Positions 1 to 10,444 of a stretch of DNA of 64,000 nt are shown piece after piece. Numbering within the stretch: the first letter of the stretch is position 1; every line of letters starts with the position of its first letter. The translations under genes and the position numbers were made by a program. A model generated the notes under the pieces. The model was not told the origin of the DNA. It saw only the letters and a list, made by a program, of their open reading frames with translations, and made no database searches. The stretch is from Humimonas sp964465015. Its GTDB lineage: Bacteria > Gemmatimonadota > Gemmatimonadetes > Palauibacterales > Palauibacteraceae. Where the stretch lies: assembly GCA_964465015.1 (NCBI GenBank), contig CAYXHP010000149.1:29147-93146 (forward strand). The letters run 5' to 3'.

Positions 1-421
1 CCCGAACCTGAACCTGCTCGGAAGTCGCGAGCCGGCGGTGTACGGGGACGAGACGCTCGAGGCCATCGAGGGGCGCCTGCGCGAGCGGGCCGCGGAGCGC
101 GGGGTGGAGCTCGTCTCGGTGCAGTCCAACTCCGAGGGCGAGCTCGTGAACTGGATCCAGTCCGGGGCCGCCGAAGTCGATGGCTGGCTCGTGAATGCCG
201 GAGGACTCACCCACACCAGCGTCTCCCTGCGGGACGCGCTGCTCGCCAGCGGTCGCCCCTTCGTCGAGGTCCATCTCTCGAATCCTCACGCGCGCGAGCC
301 CTTCCGGCACCGGTCGTTTCTGGCCGGAGCCGCCGTGGGGATCGTCGTCGGATTCCGGGGCGAGAGCTATCTCCTGGCCCTGGACGGACTCCTGGCCCAC
401 CTCGGCCGCGCGGGCGAGTGA
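1..421 (+). CDS. aroQ: Type II 3-dehydroquinate dehydratase (5' end outside window)
   Basis: Shikimate-pathway enzyme that dehydrates 3-dehydroquinate to 3-dehydroshikimate in the cytoplasm. The frame is open from base 2, so only the first few residues lie off the left edge. The family blocks appear in order: LNLLGSREPAVYG with the catalytic Tyr, NAGGLTHTSVSLRDAL, and EVHLSNPHAREPFRH with the catalytic His. NAGGLTHTS rather than the commoner NPAAYTHTS is also found in actinobacterial enzymes. The stop overlaps the next start as GTGA. The order aroQ, M24 peptidase, efp, accB, accC matches the conserved yqhS-yqhT-efp-acc cluster of Bacillus, which supports the call. Confidence 0.95.
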   Translation, partial: PNLNLLGSREPAVYGDETLEAIEGRLRERAAERGVELVSVQSNSEGELVNWIQSGAAEVDGWLVNAGGLTHTSVSLRDALLASGRPFVEVHLSNPHAREPFRHRSFLAGAAVGIVVGFRGESYLLALDGLLAHLGRAGE

Positions 422-1527
422 GCCGGGGCGGACCTTCAGGCGCCCTCGCCCCCGCGGCCGGTCGCGCGGAGCGCCTGCGGGAGCGCCTGGCCGAAGCCGG
501 ACTCGAGGGTCTCCTCGTGACCCACGGGCCCAACGTGCGGTACCTGTCCGGTTTCACGGGGTCGAGCGGACTCCTGCTCCTCCGGGAGGAGGCGGGTTGG
601 CTTCTCACCGACTCGCGCTACGAGGAGCAGGCGGCCGAGGAATGCGGTCCGGGGATCGAGGTGCACGTTACCCGCAACGGGCTGTGGAGCTCCCTGGGCG
701 AGCTCGGGCGGGATTGGGCCGGCGAGCCCCGCGTCGGCTTCGAGGCGGAGCATCTGACCGTCCGCGAGCGGGCCCGCCTCGAGGAGGAGCTCCCCGGCGT
801 GGCCTGGGAAGGGACCCAGGGGCTCGTCGAGGCGCTTCGGGCCGTGAAGGAGCCCGCCGAGATCGAGCGCATCGCCCGGGCGGGCGAGCTGGCCTGCGCG
901 GCGCTCTCGGACACGCTCCCGGTGATCCGGGAGGGCATGACGGAGCTCGAGATCGCGGCCGAGCTCGAGTACCGTCTGCGGCGCGCGGGGTCGGAGGGGC
1001 CGGCTTTCGACTCGATCGTGGCGGTGGGCCCACGCTCGGCGCTCCCTCATGCCCGGCCCTCCGATCGGGCCCTGCGCTCGGGGGACCTCCTGCTCGTGGA
1101 CTTCGGCGGGGTGGTGGAGGGCTACCGCTCGGACATCACCCGTACCTTCGTGGCGGGACCTGCTGTCGGCTGGCAAACCGAGATCCACGACGTCGTGAGG
1201 GAGGCCCACGACCTCGCGGTGGCCGCCGTGGCCTCCGGGGTGCCGGGCCGCGCGGTGGATGCGGCCGCTCGCGACCGGATCCGCGCGGCCGGGTACGACG
1301 AGCGCTTCGGGCACTCCACGGGCCACGGCCTGGGTCTCGAGGTACACGAGGCGCCCGCCATATCCCACCGCGCGGACCGCGTGCTGCAGGCGGGAAACGT
1401 GGTTACGATCGAGCCGGGCGTGTATCTTCCCGGGCGCGGCGGTGTGAGGCTCGAGGACGACGTGGCCGTGGAGTCTGCGCAAGCCCGTGTATTGACCTCT
1501 CTTCCGCTCGCCCTGCGCGAGCTGTAG
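418..1527 (+). CDS. M24B family Xaa-Pro peptidase (aminopeptidase P-like)
   Basis: Predicted cytoplasmic dinuclear-metal peptidase that cleaves X-Pro N-terminal bonds; 369 residues, usual for short YqhT-type members. The N-terminal creatinase-like domain covers about residues 15-140 and the pita-bread catalytic domain about 150-365. All five metal ligands are visible: D228 (VDFGG), D239 (SDITR), H303 (GHGLGLEVHE), E332 (IEPGVY) and E346 (RLEDD). The GTG start overlaps the aroQ stop by GTGA, and the gene lies directly before efp, as in many bacteria. Whether it prefers dipeptides (PepQ) or longer peptides (PepP) cannot be read from sequence. Confidence 0.92.
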   Translation: MSRGGPSGALAPAAGRAERLRERLAEAGLEGLLVTHGPNVRYLSGFTGSSGLLLLREEAGWLLTDSRYEEQAAEECGPGIEVHVTRNGLWSSLGELGRDWAGEPRVGFEAEHLTVRERARLEEELPGVAWEGTQGLVEALRAVKEPAEIERIARAGELACAALSDTLPVIREGMTELEIAAELEYRLRRAGSEGPAFDSIVAVGPRSALPHARPSDRALRSGDLLLVDFGGVVEGYRSDITRTFVAGPAVGWQTEIHDVVREAHDLAVAAVASGVPGRAVDAAARDRIRAAGYDERFGHSTGHGLGLEVHEAPAISHRADRVLQAGNVVTIEPGVYLPGRGGVRLEDDVAVESAQARVLTSLPLALREL

Positions 1528-1555
1528 ACCTCGACACGACCACGCTAAGAGGCGA

Positions 1556-2122
1556 ATGGCGGATACATCGGACTTTCGCAACGGAATGGTCATCGAGCTC
1601 GATGGTGAGCTCTTTTCGATCATCTACTTCCAGCACGTCAAGCCCGGAAAGGGCGGCGCGTTCGTGCGTACGAAGCTCAAGAACGTGATGACCGGCGCCG
1701 TCCTCGACCGTACCTTCCGGGCGGGTGAGCGCGTGCAGGAGGTGCGGCTGGTGCGACGGCCGCTGCAGTACAGTTACTCGGACGGCAACCTCTACTACTT
1801 CATGGACATGGAGACCTACGAGATGGTCCCCCTGTCCGCAGGTGCGGTGGGCACCGGCCAGCTGCGCTACCTGACCGAGAACCTCGAGTGCGAGGGACTC
1901 ACCAGGGACCGGCGAGTCCTGTCCGTGGAACTTCCGCAATTCGTGGAGCAGCGGGTCGTCGACACCGAGCCGGGCGTCCGGGGGGACACCGCCTCCGGGG
2001 CCACCAAGCCGGCCACGCTGGAGGCGGGCGCGGTCGTCCAGGTTCCGCTGTTCATCGAGGAAGGTGACGTGGTCCGGGTCGACCGGACCGAGGACAAGTA
2101 CCTCGAACGGGTGAGCTCATGA
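1556..2122 (+). CDS. efp: Elongation factor P
   Basis: Translation factor that relieves ribosome stalling at polyproline; 188 residues, the normal three-domain length (KOW-like domain, then two OB folds). The loop that reaches the peptidyl-transferase centre reads KPGKGGAF with Lys32 at the tip, so a lysine-type EF-P is expected rather than the arginine type rhamnosylated by EarP. No EpmA/EpmB-like modification genes are in the window. The ATG is preceded by AAGAGG. The stop overlaps the accB start as ATGA. Confidence 0.97.
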   Translation: MADTSDFRNGMVIELDGELFSIIYFQHVKPGKGGAFVRTKLKNVMTGAVLDRTFRAGERVQEVRLVRRPLQYSYSDGNLYYFMDMETYEMVPLSAGAVGTGQLRYLTENLECEGLTRDRRVLSVELPQFVEQRVVDTEPGVRGDTASGATKPATLEAGAVVQVPLFIEEGDVVRVDRTEDKYLERVSS

Positions 2123-2622
2123 TCGACCTGGAGTGGATCCGGCGCCTCCTCGAGATGGTCGAGGAGTCCGACATCGACTCGCTCGAGGTGAGCCGCTACG
2201 GGACGCGCGTGCGCGTCTCCAAGTCGCCGCCCGGCGGCGGCGTGCACGTGATGGCGGCCGAGGGCGCCGCGCAGGTGCCGCGTCCGGCGGCGGAGCTGGC
2301 CGGACCCTCGGCGCCCGGTCCGGACGATGCCGCGGGGCCCGCGGAGAACGCCGACCGGGAGCCGGCCCCGGACCTCCACGAGGTGACCTCCCCCATGGTG
2401 GGAACCTTCTACCGCTCGCCGGCCCCGGACGCACCCCCTTACGTCGAGGTCGGGGACCGAGTCGGCAAGGGACAGACGCTGTGTATTCTCGAGGCGATGA
2501 AGCTGATGAACGAGCTCGAGGCGGAGGTCACCGGCACGATCGCGGCCATCGCGGTCGAGAACGCCGACCCCGTCGAGTACGGCCAGGTCCTGTTCCGAAT
2601 CGACACGGGCGGCGCGGGCTGA
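2119..2622 (+). CDS. accB: Acetyl-CoA carboxylase biotin carboxyl carrier protein
   Basis: Carries the carboxybiotin between biotin carboxylase and carboxyltransferase in the first step of fatty-acid synthesis. It has 167 residues: an N-terminal helical segment, a Pro/Ala-rich flexible linker at about 45-85, and a C-terminal biotinyl domain at about 90-165. The biotinylation motif is EAMKLMNE with Lys128. TSPMVGTFYRSP marks the start of the lipoyl/biotinyl fold. It is translationally coupled to efp (ATGA) and followed after 22 nt by accC. Confidence 0.97.
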   Translation: MIDLEWIRRLLEMVEESDIDSLEVSRYGTRVRVSKSPPGGGVHVMAAEGAAQVPRPAAELAGPSAPGPDDAAGPAENADREPAPDLHEVTSPMVGTFYRSPAPDAPPYVEVGDRVGKGQTLCILEAMKLMNELEAEVTGTIAAIAVENADPVEYGQVLFRIDTGGAG

Positions 2623-2644
2623 ACCGGCCGGACCGGTCTTCCTG

Positions 2645-3981
<1,337 letters not shown>

Positions 3982-3985
<4 letters not shown>

Positions 3986-4725
3986 GGGTCGGGGCCGGGC
4001 TCGCCCCCGGAGCCGTGGGTGAGGAGGAAGTGGAGGGTCGTGTGGCCGTGGTGATCGACGTGATCCGGGCGTCGACGACCGTGGTCACGGCCCTCACGGC
4101 TGGAGCGACGCGCGTGGTGCCCGTGGCCTCCACCCGCGAAGCGCGCCGCGTGGCGGCGGAGCTACGTCGGACGGAGCCCGGTCCGGACCGGGTCCTGCTC
4201 TGCGGGGAGCGCGGCGGACGTCCCGTCCAGGGCTTCGATCTGGGGAACTCGCCGGCCGAGTACGCCGCCGTACGGGTCGCGGACCGGAGCCTCGTCTTCA
4301 CCACTACCAATGGCACGCGGATGCTGGAGCGCGTGCGCGCGGCGGCGGTGGTGCTGGTGGCCGGGTTCGTGAACCTGGCCGCGGTGGTCGACCAGCTGAC
4401 GCGACGCGACCGGCCCGTGCTCCTGGCGTGCGCGGGCCGGGGAGGCCGGGTCGGCCTGGAAGACGTGTGGTGCGCCGGCCTGCTGGCGGAGCGCCTGGCC
4501 GAGCGGCGCGCGCTCGAGATGGACGACGGCGCCCGGGTGGCCCGGGCCGCCGCCCGGGAGCTGGGCGCCCCCGCGGCCCGGGCCCTGCGGGCGACGGCGG
4601 CCGGCGCGGCGCTCGCGTCGATCGGATACGAAGCCGACCTCGAGGCGTGCGCCGCCCTCGATTCGAGCCCCATCGTCCCCGTTCTGAGTTCGGAGGGGCT
4701 GGTCACGGCGGAGGTGGTGGCATGA
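3982..4725 (+). CDS. comB: 2-phosphosulfolactate phosphatase family protein (ComB-like)
   Basis: Family of Mg-dependent phosphatases that in methanogens convert 2-phosphosulfolactate to sulfolactate for coenzyme M. Bacterial members are common, often with unproven substrates. There are 247 residues. Recognisable family blocks are DVIRASTTVVTAL near the N-terminus, LCGERGGRPVQGFDLGNSP at about 73-91 and TTNGTRML at about 107-114. The chosen ATG overlaps the accC stop, and the next start overlaps this stop. The frame stays open far upstream inside accC, but family similarity begins here. Its place between accC and ftsK says nothing about coenzyme M, so the substrate is uncertain. Confidence 0.87.
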
Positions 4726-6971
4726 GCGCCCAGGAGAGCCGCAGACGGGAAGAGGCCCTCGGCGTCGGGCTGGTGGCGCTGGGTGTCCTCCTGGGCCTGG
4801 CCATCATCCCGGGAGAGCTGGCCGCCGGCCCCGGGCATCCCAATCTCATCGGACCGGCGGGCGCGGCCCTCGCGCGCTGGCTGGGCTATGCGTTCGGGCC
4901 GTCGGCCTTCCTGGTCGCCGTGGTGCCGGTGGTCTGGGGCCTGCACTGCTTCGGCCTCTACGACCGGGGGGAGGCGGGACGCTGGTCGGGCTTCGTCGGA
5001 GCGCTCCTGTTCCTGGTCCCTGCCGGGGTGTGGCTGCTGGCCGGTGGGGCGGTGGCCGAGCCGTCGGTGCATGTGGGCGCCGTCGGTCGGACGCTGGGCA
5101 TCCTCCTCGCCGGCGGCTTCGGCGCCGTGGGAGGGCTCCTGATCCTGGCCGGCCTTCTCCTCTCGGTGTCGGTGCTCACGCTCGGTTGGTCCCCCTCGGC
5201 CGGCTTCGGCCGGCTCACGCGGGGACTGCGCGGCGCCTTGAGCGGCGTGGGCCGGCTCCTGCGCGCGGGAGGCTCGGCCCTGGGGAGGCGCCGCGAGGCC
5301 TCGCCGCCGGAGTCCCCGTGGGAGAGCGCCCAGGCGCGGGCGGACGAGCCCGCGGCCGCCGGACCGACGGAGGCCGAGCCGAGACTTCCGGCGGGGGGCG
5401 GGGCCGTGCAGCTCGATCTCGAGCCCGAGCTGGCCGACTACGGCGATCCGACCTCGACCGAGCTGCCGCCGCTCGACCTCCTCCACAAGCCGGAGCGCGC
5501 CTCGCGCGGGCTGTCGCAGAAGGAGCTCGCCGCCCTGGGCCACATCCTGGTCGGGAAGCTGGAGACCTTCCGGGTCCAGGGGGAGATCCGTGGCTGGACC
5601 ACCGGGCCCGTGGTGACCCAGTTCGAGGTGGTCCCCGCCGCTGGCATCAAGGTGGGACAGATCGCCGCGCTGGCCGACGACCTGGCCCTGGCCCTCAAGG
5701 CGCCGTCGGTGCGGATCGTAGCGCCGATCCCGGGGAAGGGGGCCGTCGGAGTCGAGGTTCCCAACCCCGAGCCCGAGGTCGTGCGATTGCGCGAGGTGCT
5801 CGAGGCGCCCGCCTATCAGCGCTCGCGCGCAGCGCTCCCGCTCGCCCTGGGCCGAGACCTGGCCGGGGAGCCCTACTGCGCGGACCTGGCCCGCATGCCG
5901 CACCTCCTCATCGCCGGCGCGACGGGATCCGGCAAGTCGGTGTGCATGAATACGATCATTACCAGCCTGGTGTACCGCTATCCGCCCACCGAGCTCCGCC
6001 TGCTCATGATCGACCCCAAGATGGTCGAGCTCAGCGTGTACGACGACCTCCCCCACCTGCGCCATCCCGTGGTGACGGACAACCAGGAGGCAGCGTCTAT
6101 CCTCCGGTGGGCGGTGCTCGAGATGAACCGCCGCTACGAGCTCCTGTCGGCCAATGGCTGCCGGAGCGTGCGGGAGTTCAACCGCCGGGTCCGGGACGAG
6201 AAGGTCGAGCTCCGGCGACGGGGCTCCTCGGAGCGGCCCTACGAGGACGGCGAGCTGCCGTACATCGTCCTCCTCATCGACGAGCTGGCCGACCTGATGA
6301 TGACGGTGCAGGCCGAGGTCGAGGGACCGCTGGCGCTCCTGGCGCAGAAGGCGCGCGCGGTGGGGATCCACCTGGTCATCGCGACGCAGAGGCCATCGGT
6401 GAACGTGATCACGGGCTTGATCAAGGCCAACTTCCCGAGCCGGATCGCCTTTCGGGTGGCGTCCAAGATCGACAGCCGGACGATCCTGGACCAGAACGGA
6501 GCGGAGAGCTTGCTCGGGAACGGCGACATGCTCTTTTTGCCGCCGGGAGAGGCCGATCCGGTTCGCATCCAGGGGGCCTACCTGGACGGGGACGAAACCG
6601 AGAGGCTGGTCCGCTGGTACAGGGAGCGAAGCCGGGAGGAGGGCGAGGGGGTCGAGGAGCAGGACATCCTGGACGTGGTCCGCGAGCACGACGAGATGGA
6701 GGCGCGCGTGGACGTGGTCGAGGAAGTGCTGGAGGACCGAGACGACCTCTTCCGGCAGGCGGCGGAGATCGTGATCGCCAACGACTCGGGCTCCACCAGC
6801 CTGCTGCAGCGACGCTTGCGGATCGGCTACGGCCGCGCCGCTCGGATCATCGACCAGCTTCACCACGCGGGTATCGTGGGCCCGGCGCAGGGCTCTCAGC
6901 CGCGGGAGGTGCTGGTCTCTCTGGACCGGCTGGACCGGGTGCTCGAGGAGGGATCGGATGCGGTGGACTGA
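4722..6971 (+). CDS. ftsK: FtsK/SpoIIIE DNA translocase
   Basis: Septal DNA pump that clears chromosome from the closing division site and promotes dimer resolution. It has 749 residues. About four hydrophobic segments at residues 10-160 anchor it in the inner membrane, followed by a short charged Pro/Ala linker. The motor has Walker A GATGSGKS (K405) and Walker B LLIDELADLM near 518. A C-terminal winged-helix gamma domain (about 680-745), which reads KOPS-type sites, contains TSLLQRRLRIGYGRAARI. ATG 4722 overlaps the comB stop as ATGA; upstream in-frame codons lie inside comB and were not used. The 3' end overlaps lolA by 14 nt. Confidence 0.97.
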   Translation: MSAQESRRREEALGVGLVALGVLLGLAIIPGELAAGPGHPNLIGPAGAALARWLGYAFGPSAFLVAVVPVVWGLHCFGLYDRGEAGRWSGFVGALLFLVPAGVWLLAGGAVAEPSVHVGAVGRTLGILLAGGFGAVGGLLILAGLLLSVSVLTLGWSPSAGFGRLTRGLRGALSGVGRLLRAGGSALGRRREASPPESPWESAQARADEPAAAGPTEAEPRLPAGGGAVQLDLEPELADYGDPTSTELPPLDLLHKPERASRGLSQKELAALGHILVGKLETFRVQGEIRGWTTGPVVTQFEVVPAAGIKVGQIAALADDLALALKAPSVRIVAPIPGKGAVGVEVPNPEPEVVRLREVLEAPAYQRSRAALPLALGRDLAGEPYCADLARMPHLLIAGATGSGKSVCMNTIITSLVYRYPPTELRLLMIDPKMVELSVYDDLPHLRHPVVTDNQEAASILRWAVLEMNRRYELLSANGCRSVREFNRRVRDEKVELRRRGSSERPYEDGELPYIVLLIDELADLMMTVQAEVEGPLALLAQKARAVGIHLVIATQRPSVNVITGLIKANFPSRIAFRVASKIDSRTILDQNGAESLLGNGDMLFLPPGEADPVRIQGAYLDGDETERLVRWYRERSREEGEGVEEQDILDVVREHDEMEARVDVVEEVLEDRDDLFRQAAEIVIANDSGSTSLLQRRLRIGYGRAARIIDQLHHAGIVGPAQGSQPREVLVSLDRLDRVLEEGSDAVD

Positions 6972-7692
6972 GGATCGGCTGGAGCGAACCGCGGTCCCGG
7001 CAGGTCGCGCGCCCCGCGTCGCCGTCGCGGTGGCCGCGATCGGAGCCGTGCTCGCGCTCGGGGCGGCCCCTCCGGCCGTGCAGCCGTGCGCGGGCGACGT
7101 CCATTCGCTGCTGGCCCGCGCCGAGGCGCGCTACGACTCCCTGAAGAGCCTGCGCGCGACCTTCGAGCAGACCATCGAAGTCCCGCTCCTGGACCAGTCG
7201 CACCATGGGCACGGGACGTGGTACCAGGAGGGCCGTGCCCGCTTCCGCATGGATTTCATCGAGCCCGAGGGCGACCGGATCGTGGCCGACGGATCCCATT
7301 TGTGGCTCTACTATCCGAGCACGAACCCGGGCCAGGTGGTACGCACGACCCTCGAGGGGGACCCGACCGGCGTGGCCATGGTGGATCTCGAGGGCCGGAT
7401 CTTTCGGGAGGCTCGCACCGGGTACGAAGCGGAGCCGGGGGGCGCCGTGACCGTCGACGATCGCACGACCTGCCTGGTGACCCTCACGCCGCAGCGCCCG
7501 GAGTCGACCACCTATCGAAAGGTGCGCGTGTGGGTCGACGCCACGAGCCTCCTCGTCCGGCGGTTCGAGATCACCGAGGAGAACGGAACGGTGCGGACCG
7601 TGACGCTGGACCACCTCCATCCCGACGTGGCCATCGCGGACTCGCTGTTCCAGTTCACCCCCCCGCCGGGGGTGGACGTGTTCTCGGGATGA
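6958..7692 (+). CDS. lolA: Outer-membrane lipoprotein carrier protein LolA
   Basis: Periplasmic chaperone that ferries lipoproteins from the LolCDE exporter to the outer membrane. There are 244 residues with a hydrophobic signal segment at about 20-42. The LolA fold follows, with SLRATFEQTIEVP, GTWYQEGRARFRMDF and DGSHLWLYYPS, the usual half-barrel strands. ftsK-lolA adjacency is conserved in many Gram-negative bacteria (E. coli ftsK-lolA-rarA). The start lies inside the ftsK 3' end, and the stop overlaps the hemL start as ATGA. It supports a diderm envelope, as do lnt and the lipoproteins elsewhere in the window. Confidence 0.93.
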   Translation: MRWTEDRLERTAVPAGRAPRVAVAVAAIGAVLALGAAPPAVQPCAGDVHSLLARAEARYDSLKSLRATFEQTIEVPLLDQSHHGHGTWYQEGRARFRMDFIEPEGDRIVADGSHLWLYYPSTNPGQVVRTTLEGDPTGVAMVDLEGRIFREARTGYEAEPGGAVTVDDRTTCLVTLTPQRPESTTYRKVRVWVDATSLLVRRFEITEENGTVRTVTLDHLHPDVAIADSLFQFTPPPGVDVFSG

Positions 7693-8993
7693 CGGGACGA
7701 CCGATGGCCGGCCCGCATGCCCTGTGGGAGGCGGCTCTCCGGGTCCTGCCGGGGGGCGTCGATTCGCCGGTGCGCGCCTTCCGCGCCGTGGGCGGTGAGC
7801 CGTTCTTCACGGAGCGCGGCGAGGGAGCGTGGCTCGTGGACACGGAAGGCCGGCGGTACCTGGACTACGTCCTCTCCTGGGGACCCCTCATTCTGGGGCA
7901 TGCGCACCCCGAGGTCGTCGAGGCCGTGCGAGAGGCGGCCAGGCTGGGGACCAGCTTCGGGACGCCGGTACCCGGCGAGGTGGAGCTGGCGGAGCGGGTG
8001 GTGCGGTGGTTCCCGTCCATCGAGATGCTCCGCTTCGTGAGCAGCGGCACCGAGGCCACCATGTCCGCCGTGCGCCTGGCGCGGGGCGCGACCGGCCGCG
8101 ACCTGATCCTGAAGTTCGAGGGCTGCTATCACGGCCACGCGGACGCCTTCCTGGTCCGCGCCGGCTCGGGGGTGGCGACACTCGGCCTGCCGGACTCGCC
8201 CGGCGTGCCGAGGCCTGTCTCGGAGCTCACGATCACGATGCCCTACAACGACCTGTCCGCCGTTCGGGAAGCGTTCGAGCGCCATCCGGGACGCATCGCG
8301 GCGGTGATCGTCGAGCCGGTGGTCGGCAACGCGGGCCTCATCCCGCCCGTGGACGGCTTCCTGGAGGGACTGCGCGAGGTCACGCGAGCGGACGGGGCAC
8401 TCCTCGTCTTCGACGAGGTGATGACCGGGTTCCGGGTGGCCCGGGGCGGGGCCCAGGAGCGATGGGGCATCTCCCCGGACCTCACGACGCTGGGCAAGGT
8501 CCTCGGCGCGGGACTGCCCGTGGCCGCCTACGGAGGGCGGCGGGAGCTCATGGAGCGCGTGGCACCGATGGGTCCCGTCTACCAGGCGGGCACGCTGAGC
8601 GGGAATCCGCTCGCCATGGCGGCGGGCAACGCGCAGCTGGCCGTCCTGGAGCGAGAGGACCCCTTCGGGGAGCTCGAGCGGCGCGCCGGTCGGCTGGTCG
8701 AGGGGATCGCGGACGCGGCGCGCGAGCGCGGGGTCCCCGTGTGCGCCCGCTCGGTCGGCTCCATGTGGGGCGTATACTTTCGCGAGGGTCCCGTCCTCGA
8801 CTATTCCGACGCCCGCGAGGCCGATGTCGACTTCTTCGCCCTCTATTTCCGGGCCTGCCTCGAAAGGGGCGTGTTCTTCGCGCCCTCGGCCTTCGAGGCC
8901 GGCTTCCTGTCCACCGCGCACGGGGCGTCGGAGATCGATCACACGCTGGAGGTCGTGGGCCAGGCGCTGGACGTGGCGCTGGCCGGGGCCTGA
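7689..8993 (+). CDS. hemL: Glutamate-1-semialdehyde 2,1-aminomutase
   Basis: PLP enzyme that makes 5-aminolevulinate from glutamate-1-semialdehyde in the C5 haem pathway; 434 residues from the ATG that overlaps the lolA stop. Class-III aminotransferase features are clear: PGGVDSPVRAF near the N-terminus, SSGTEATMSA for phosphate binding, FEGCYHGHADAF, FDEVMTGFR, and the Schiff-base lysine K270 in LGKVLGAGLP. A second in-frame ATG 15 nt later could also serve as the start. It sits in the same co-directional run as ftsK and lolA. Confidence 0.96.
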   Translation: MTGRPMAGPHALWEAALRVLPGGVDSPVRAFRAVGGEPFFTERGEGAWLVDTEGRRYLDYVLSWGPLILGHAHPEVVEAVREAARLGTSFGTPVPGEVELAERVVRWFPSIEMLRFVSSGTEATMSAVRLARGATGRDLILKFEGCYHGHADAFLVRAGSGVATLGLPDSPGVPRPVSELTITMPYNDLSAVREAFERHPGRIAAVIVEPVVGNAGLIPPVDGFLEGLREVTRADGALLVFDEVMTGFRVARGGAQERWGISPDLTTLGKVLGAGLPVAAYGGRRELMERVAPMGPVYQAGTLSGNPLAMAAGNAQLAVLEREDPFGELERRAGRLVEGIADAARERGVPVCARSVGSMWGVYFREGPVLDYSDAREADVDFFALYFRACLERGVFFAPSAFEAGFLSTAHGASEIDHTLEVVGQALDVALAGA

Positions 8994-9003
8994 GGGACCC
9001 GGC

Positions 9004-10407
9004 GTGAATCGTCCGGCCGCCGGAGCGCTGCGGATGGCGCTCCTGCCGCTCCTCCTGGCGGGCTGCGTCGCGACCGGTGGAGGGGCTTCGCCCGCGGCCG
9101 GGCCCCCGGCGGCCGGCGCCGGCTCCCACGGCTCGGACATGGACACCGCGGCGGCCGCGGGAGACCTCGGGCCTGGGTCCACTCCGCCACGGTCGGCCTC
9201 CACCGGCCTCCCGTCCCGTGGACCTTTCCTGCGCGTCGGACTCGCCATCGATCGCGACTCGGTCCGAGTGGCCGCGCGGGGCGGGCTGCGTACCCGCGAC
9301 CTGGCGACGGGGCGGGACGTGGAACCGGTGGGAGACGCGGTCCGGGTGCGCCGAGGCGACGATGGCCTGGCCGTGATCGAGAACCCGGGCCGCCCGGAGG
9401 CTCCGGGCGCCGGGGCTCCCCGCGCGGACTCGCCGGGCGGAAGAGCGGGCCGCCAGGACCTCCTGCTGGAGTCCCGCGACACGACGGGCACCGTGTGGAT
9501 CGACGGGGCCGAATACCGCGGCGGCGCGGAGATCCTGGCGCTCCCAGGGCACGGCCTCGTCATCATCGACCGGGTGAGGATCGAGGACTATCTGCGAGGA
9601 GTGGTGCCGCTCGAGATGGGCCCCAGGAGCCCGGATGAGGACGCGGCCGTGTGGGCGCAGGCGGTGGCGGCGCGCACCTACGCGCTCGCCAACCTGGACC
9701 GGCGCGACAGTCTCGGCTTCGATGTGTTCGGGAGCGTCGAGGACCAGGTGTACGGGGGTGTGGCGTCCGAGCGCCCCGAGGCGACCCGCGCCGTGCGAGC
9801 CACGCGGGGACGGGTCCTGACCTGGGAGAGTCGTCCGATCCGGGCCTACTACCATGCCGATGGAGGGGGCCGGACGGCGCGGGTGGACGAGGTTTGGAAC
9901 CTGCCCGACGCGCCCTACCTGCGGTCGGTGCGGGACACGGCGCCGGACGGTCACGACTGGGGAGTCGCGGACCCCCACCACCGGTGGGAGGCGCGCTGGA
10001 CGGATGCGGAGCTCACGGCCGCGCTCGCCCGCGGTCTCGCCAGCTACTACGGTACGACGAGCGGGGAGTCGCGAGAGGTGACGGGCGTGCGCGTGCTCGG
10101 ACGGACGGCCAGCGGCCGGGTGGCCGCCCTGGAGGTGAGAACGGTCGGTGGGCGCTACATCTTCGATCGGAACGACATCCGTTTCGCCCTGCGTCGGCCC
10201 GACGGGAGCGTGATCCCCTCGACCCTGTTCGACGTCGCGCGGACGCCGGAGGCGACCGGGGGCGGGCTCGTCCTGGAAGGGCGGGGTAACGGTCACGGCA
10301 TCGGGATGTGCCAGTGGGGCGCGATCGGCCGGGCGAGGGCGGGCCAGAGCTACGAGGAGATCCTGGAGGCCTACTATCCGGGGACGGAGCTCCGCACGGC
10401 CTACTGA
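9004..10407 (+). CDS. SpoIID/LytB domain lipoprotein (predicted peptidoglycan lytic enzyme)
   Basis: Predicted envelope protein of 467 residues starting at GTG 9004. The N-terminus MALLPLLLAGC is a lipobox with Cys21, so the mature form should be lipid-anchored. A low-complexity Ala/Gly/Pro linker follows, and the SpoIID domain covers about 185-465. The family signature EDYLRGVVPLEMGP contains the Glu that is catalytic in SpoIID glycan-strand cleavage. The C-terminus has GNGHGIGMCQWGAIGRA, also typical. In non-sporulating bacteria such proteins are thought to trim denuded glycans or activate amidases. It lies 10 nt after hemL. Confidence 0.88.
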   Translation: MNRPAAGALRMALLPLLLAGCVATGGGASPAAGPPAAGAGSHGSDMDTAAAAGDLGPGSTPPRSASTGLPSRGPFLRVGLAIDRDSVRVAARGGLRTRDLATGRDVEPVGDAVRVRRGDDGLAVIENPGRPEAPGAGAPRADSPGGRAGRQDLLLESRDTTGTVWIDGAEYRGGAEILALPGHGLVIIDRVRIEDYLRGVVPLEMGPRSPDEDAAVWAQAVAARTYALANLDRRDSLGFDVFGSVEDQVYGGVASERPEATRAVRATRGRVLTWESRPIRAYYHADGGGRTARVDEVWNLPDAPYLRSVRDTAPDGHDWGVADPHHRWEARWTDAELTAALARGLASYYGTTSGESREVTGVRVLGRTASGRVAALEVRTVGGRYIFDRNDIRFALRRPDGSVIPSTLFDVARTPEATGGGLVLEGRGNGHGIGMCQWGAIGRARAGQSYEEILEAYYPGTELRTAY

Positions 10408-10444
10408 TCGAAACGAGACGACCCACACGACGGGGAGGTCGGGG

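Noticed and set aside
7512..9566. 684-codon minus-strand frame over lolA, hemL and the SpoIID-like gene
   Set aside because: Spans three real genes in antisense and has no domain or start signal.
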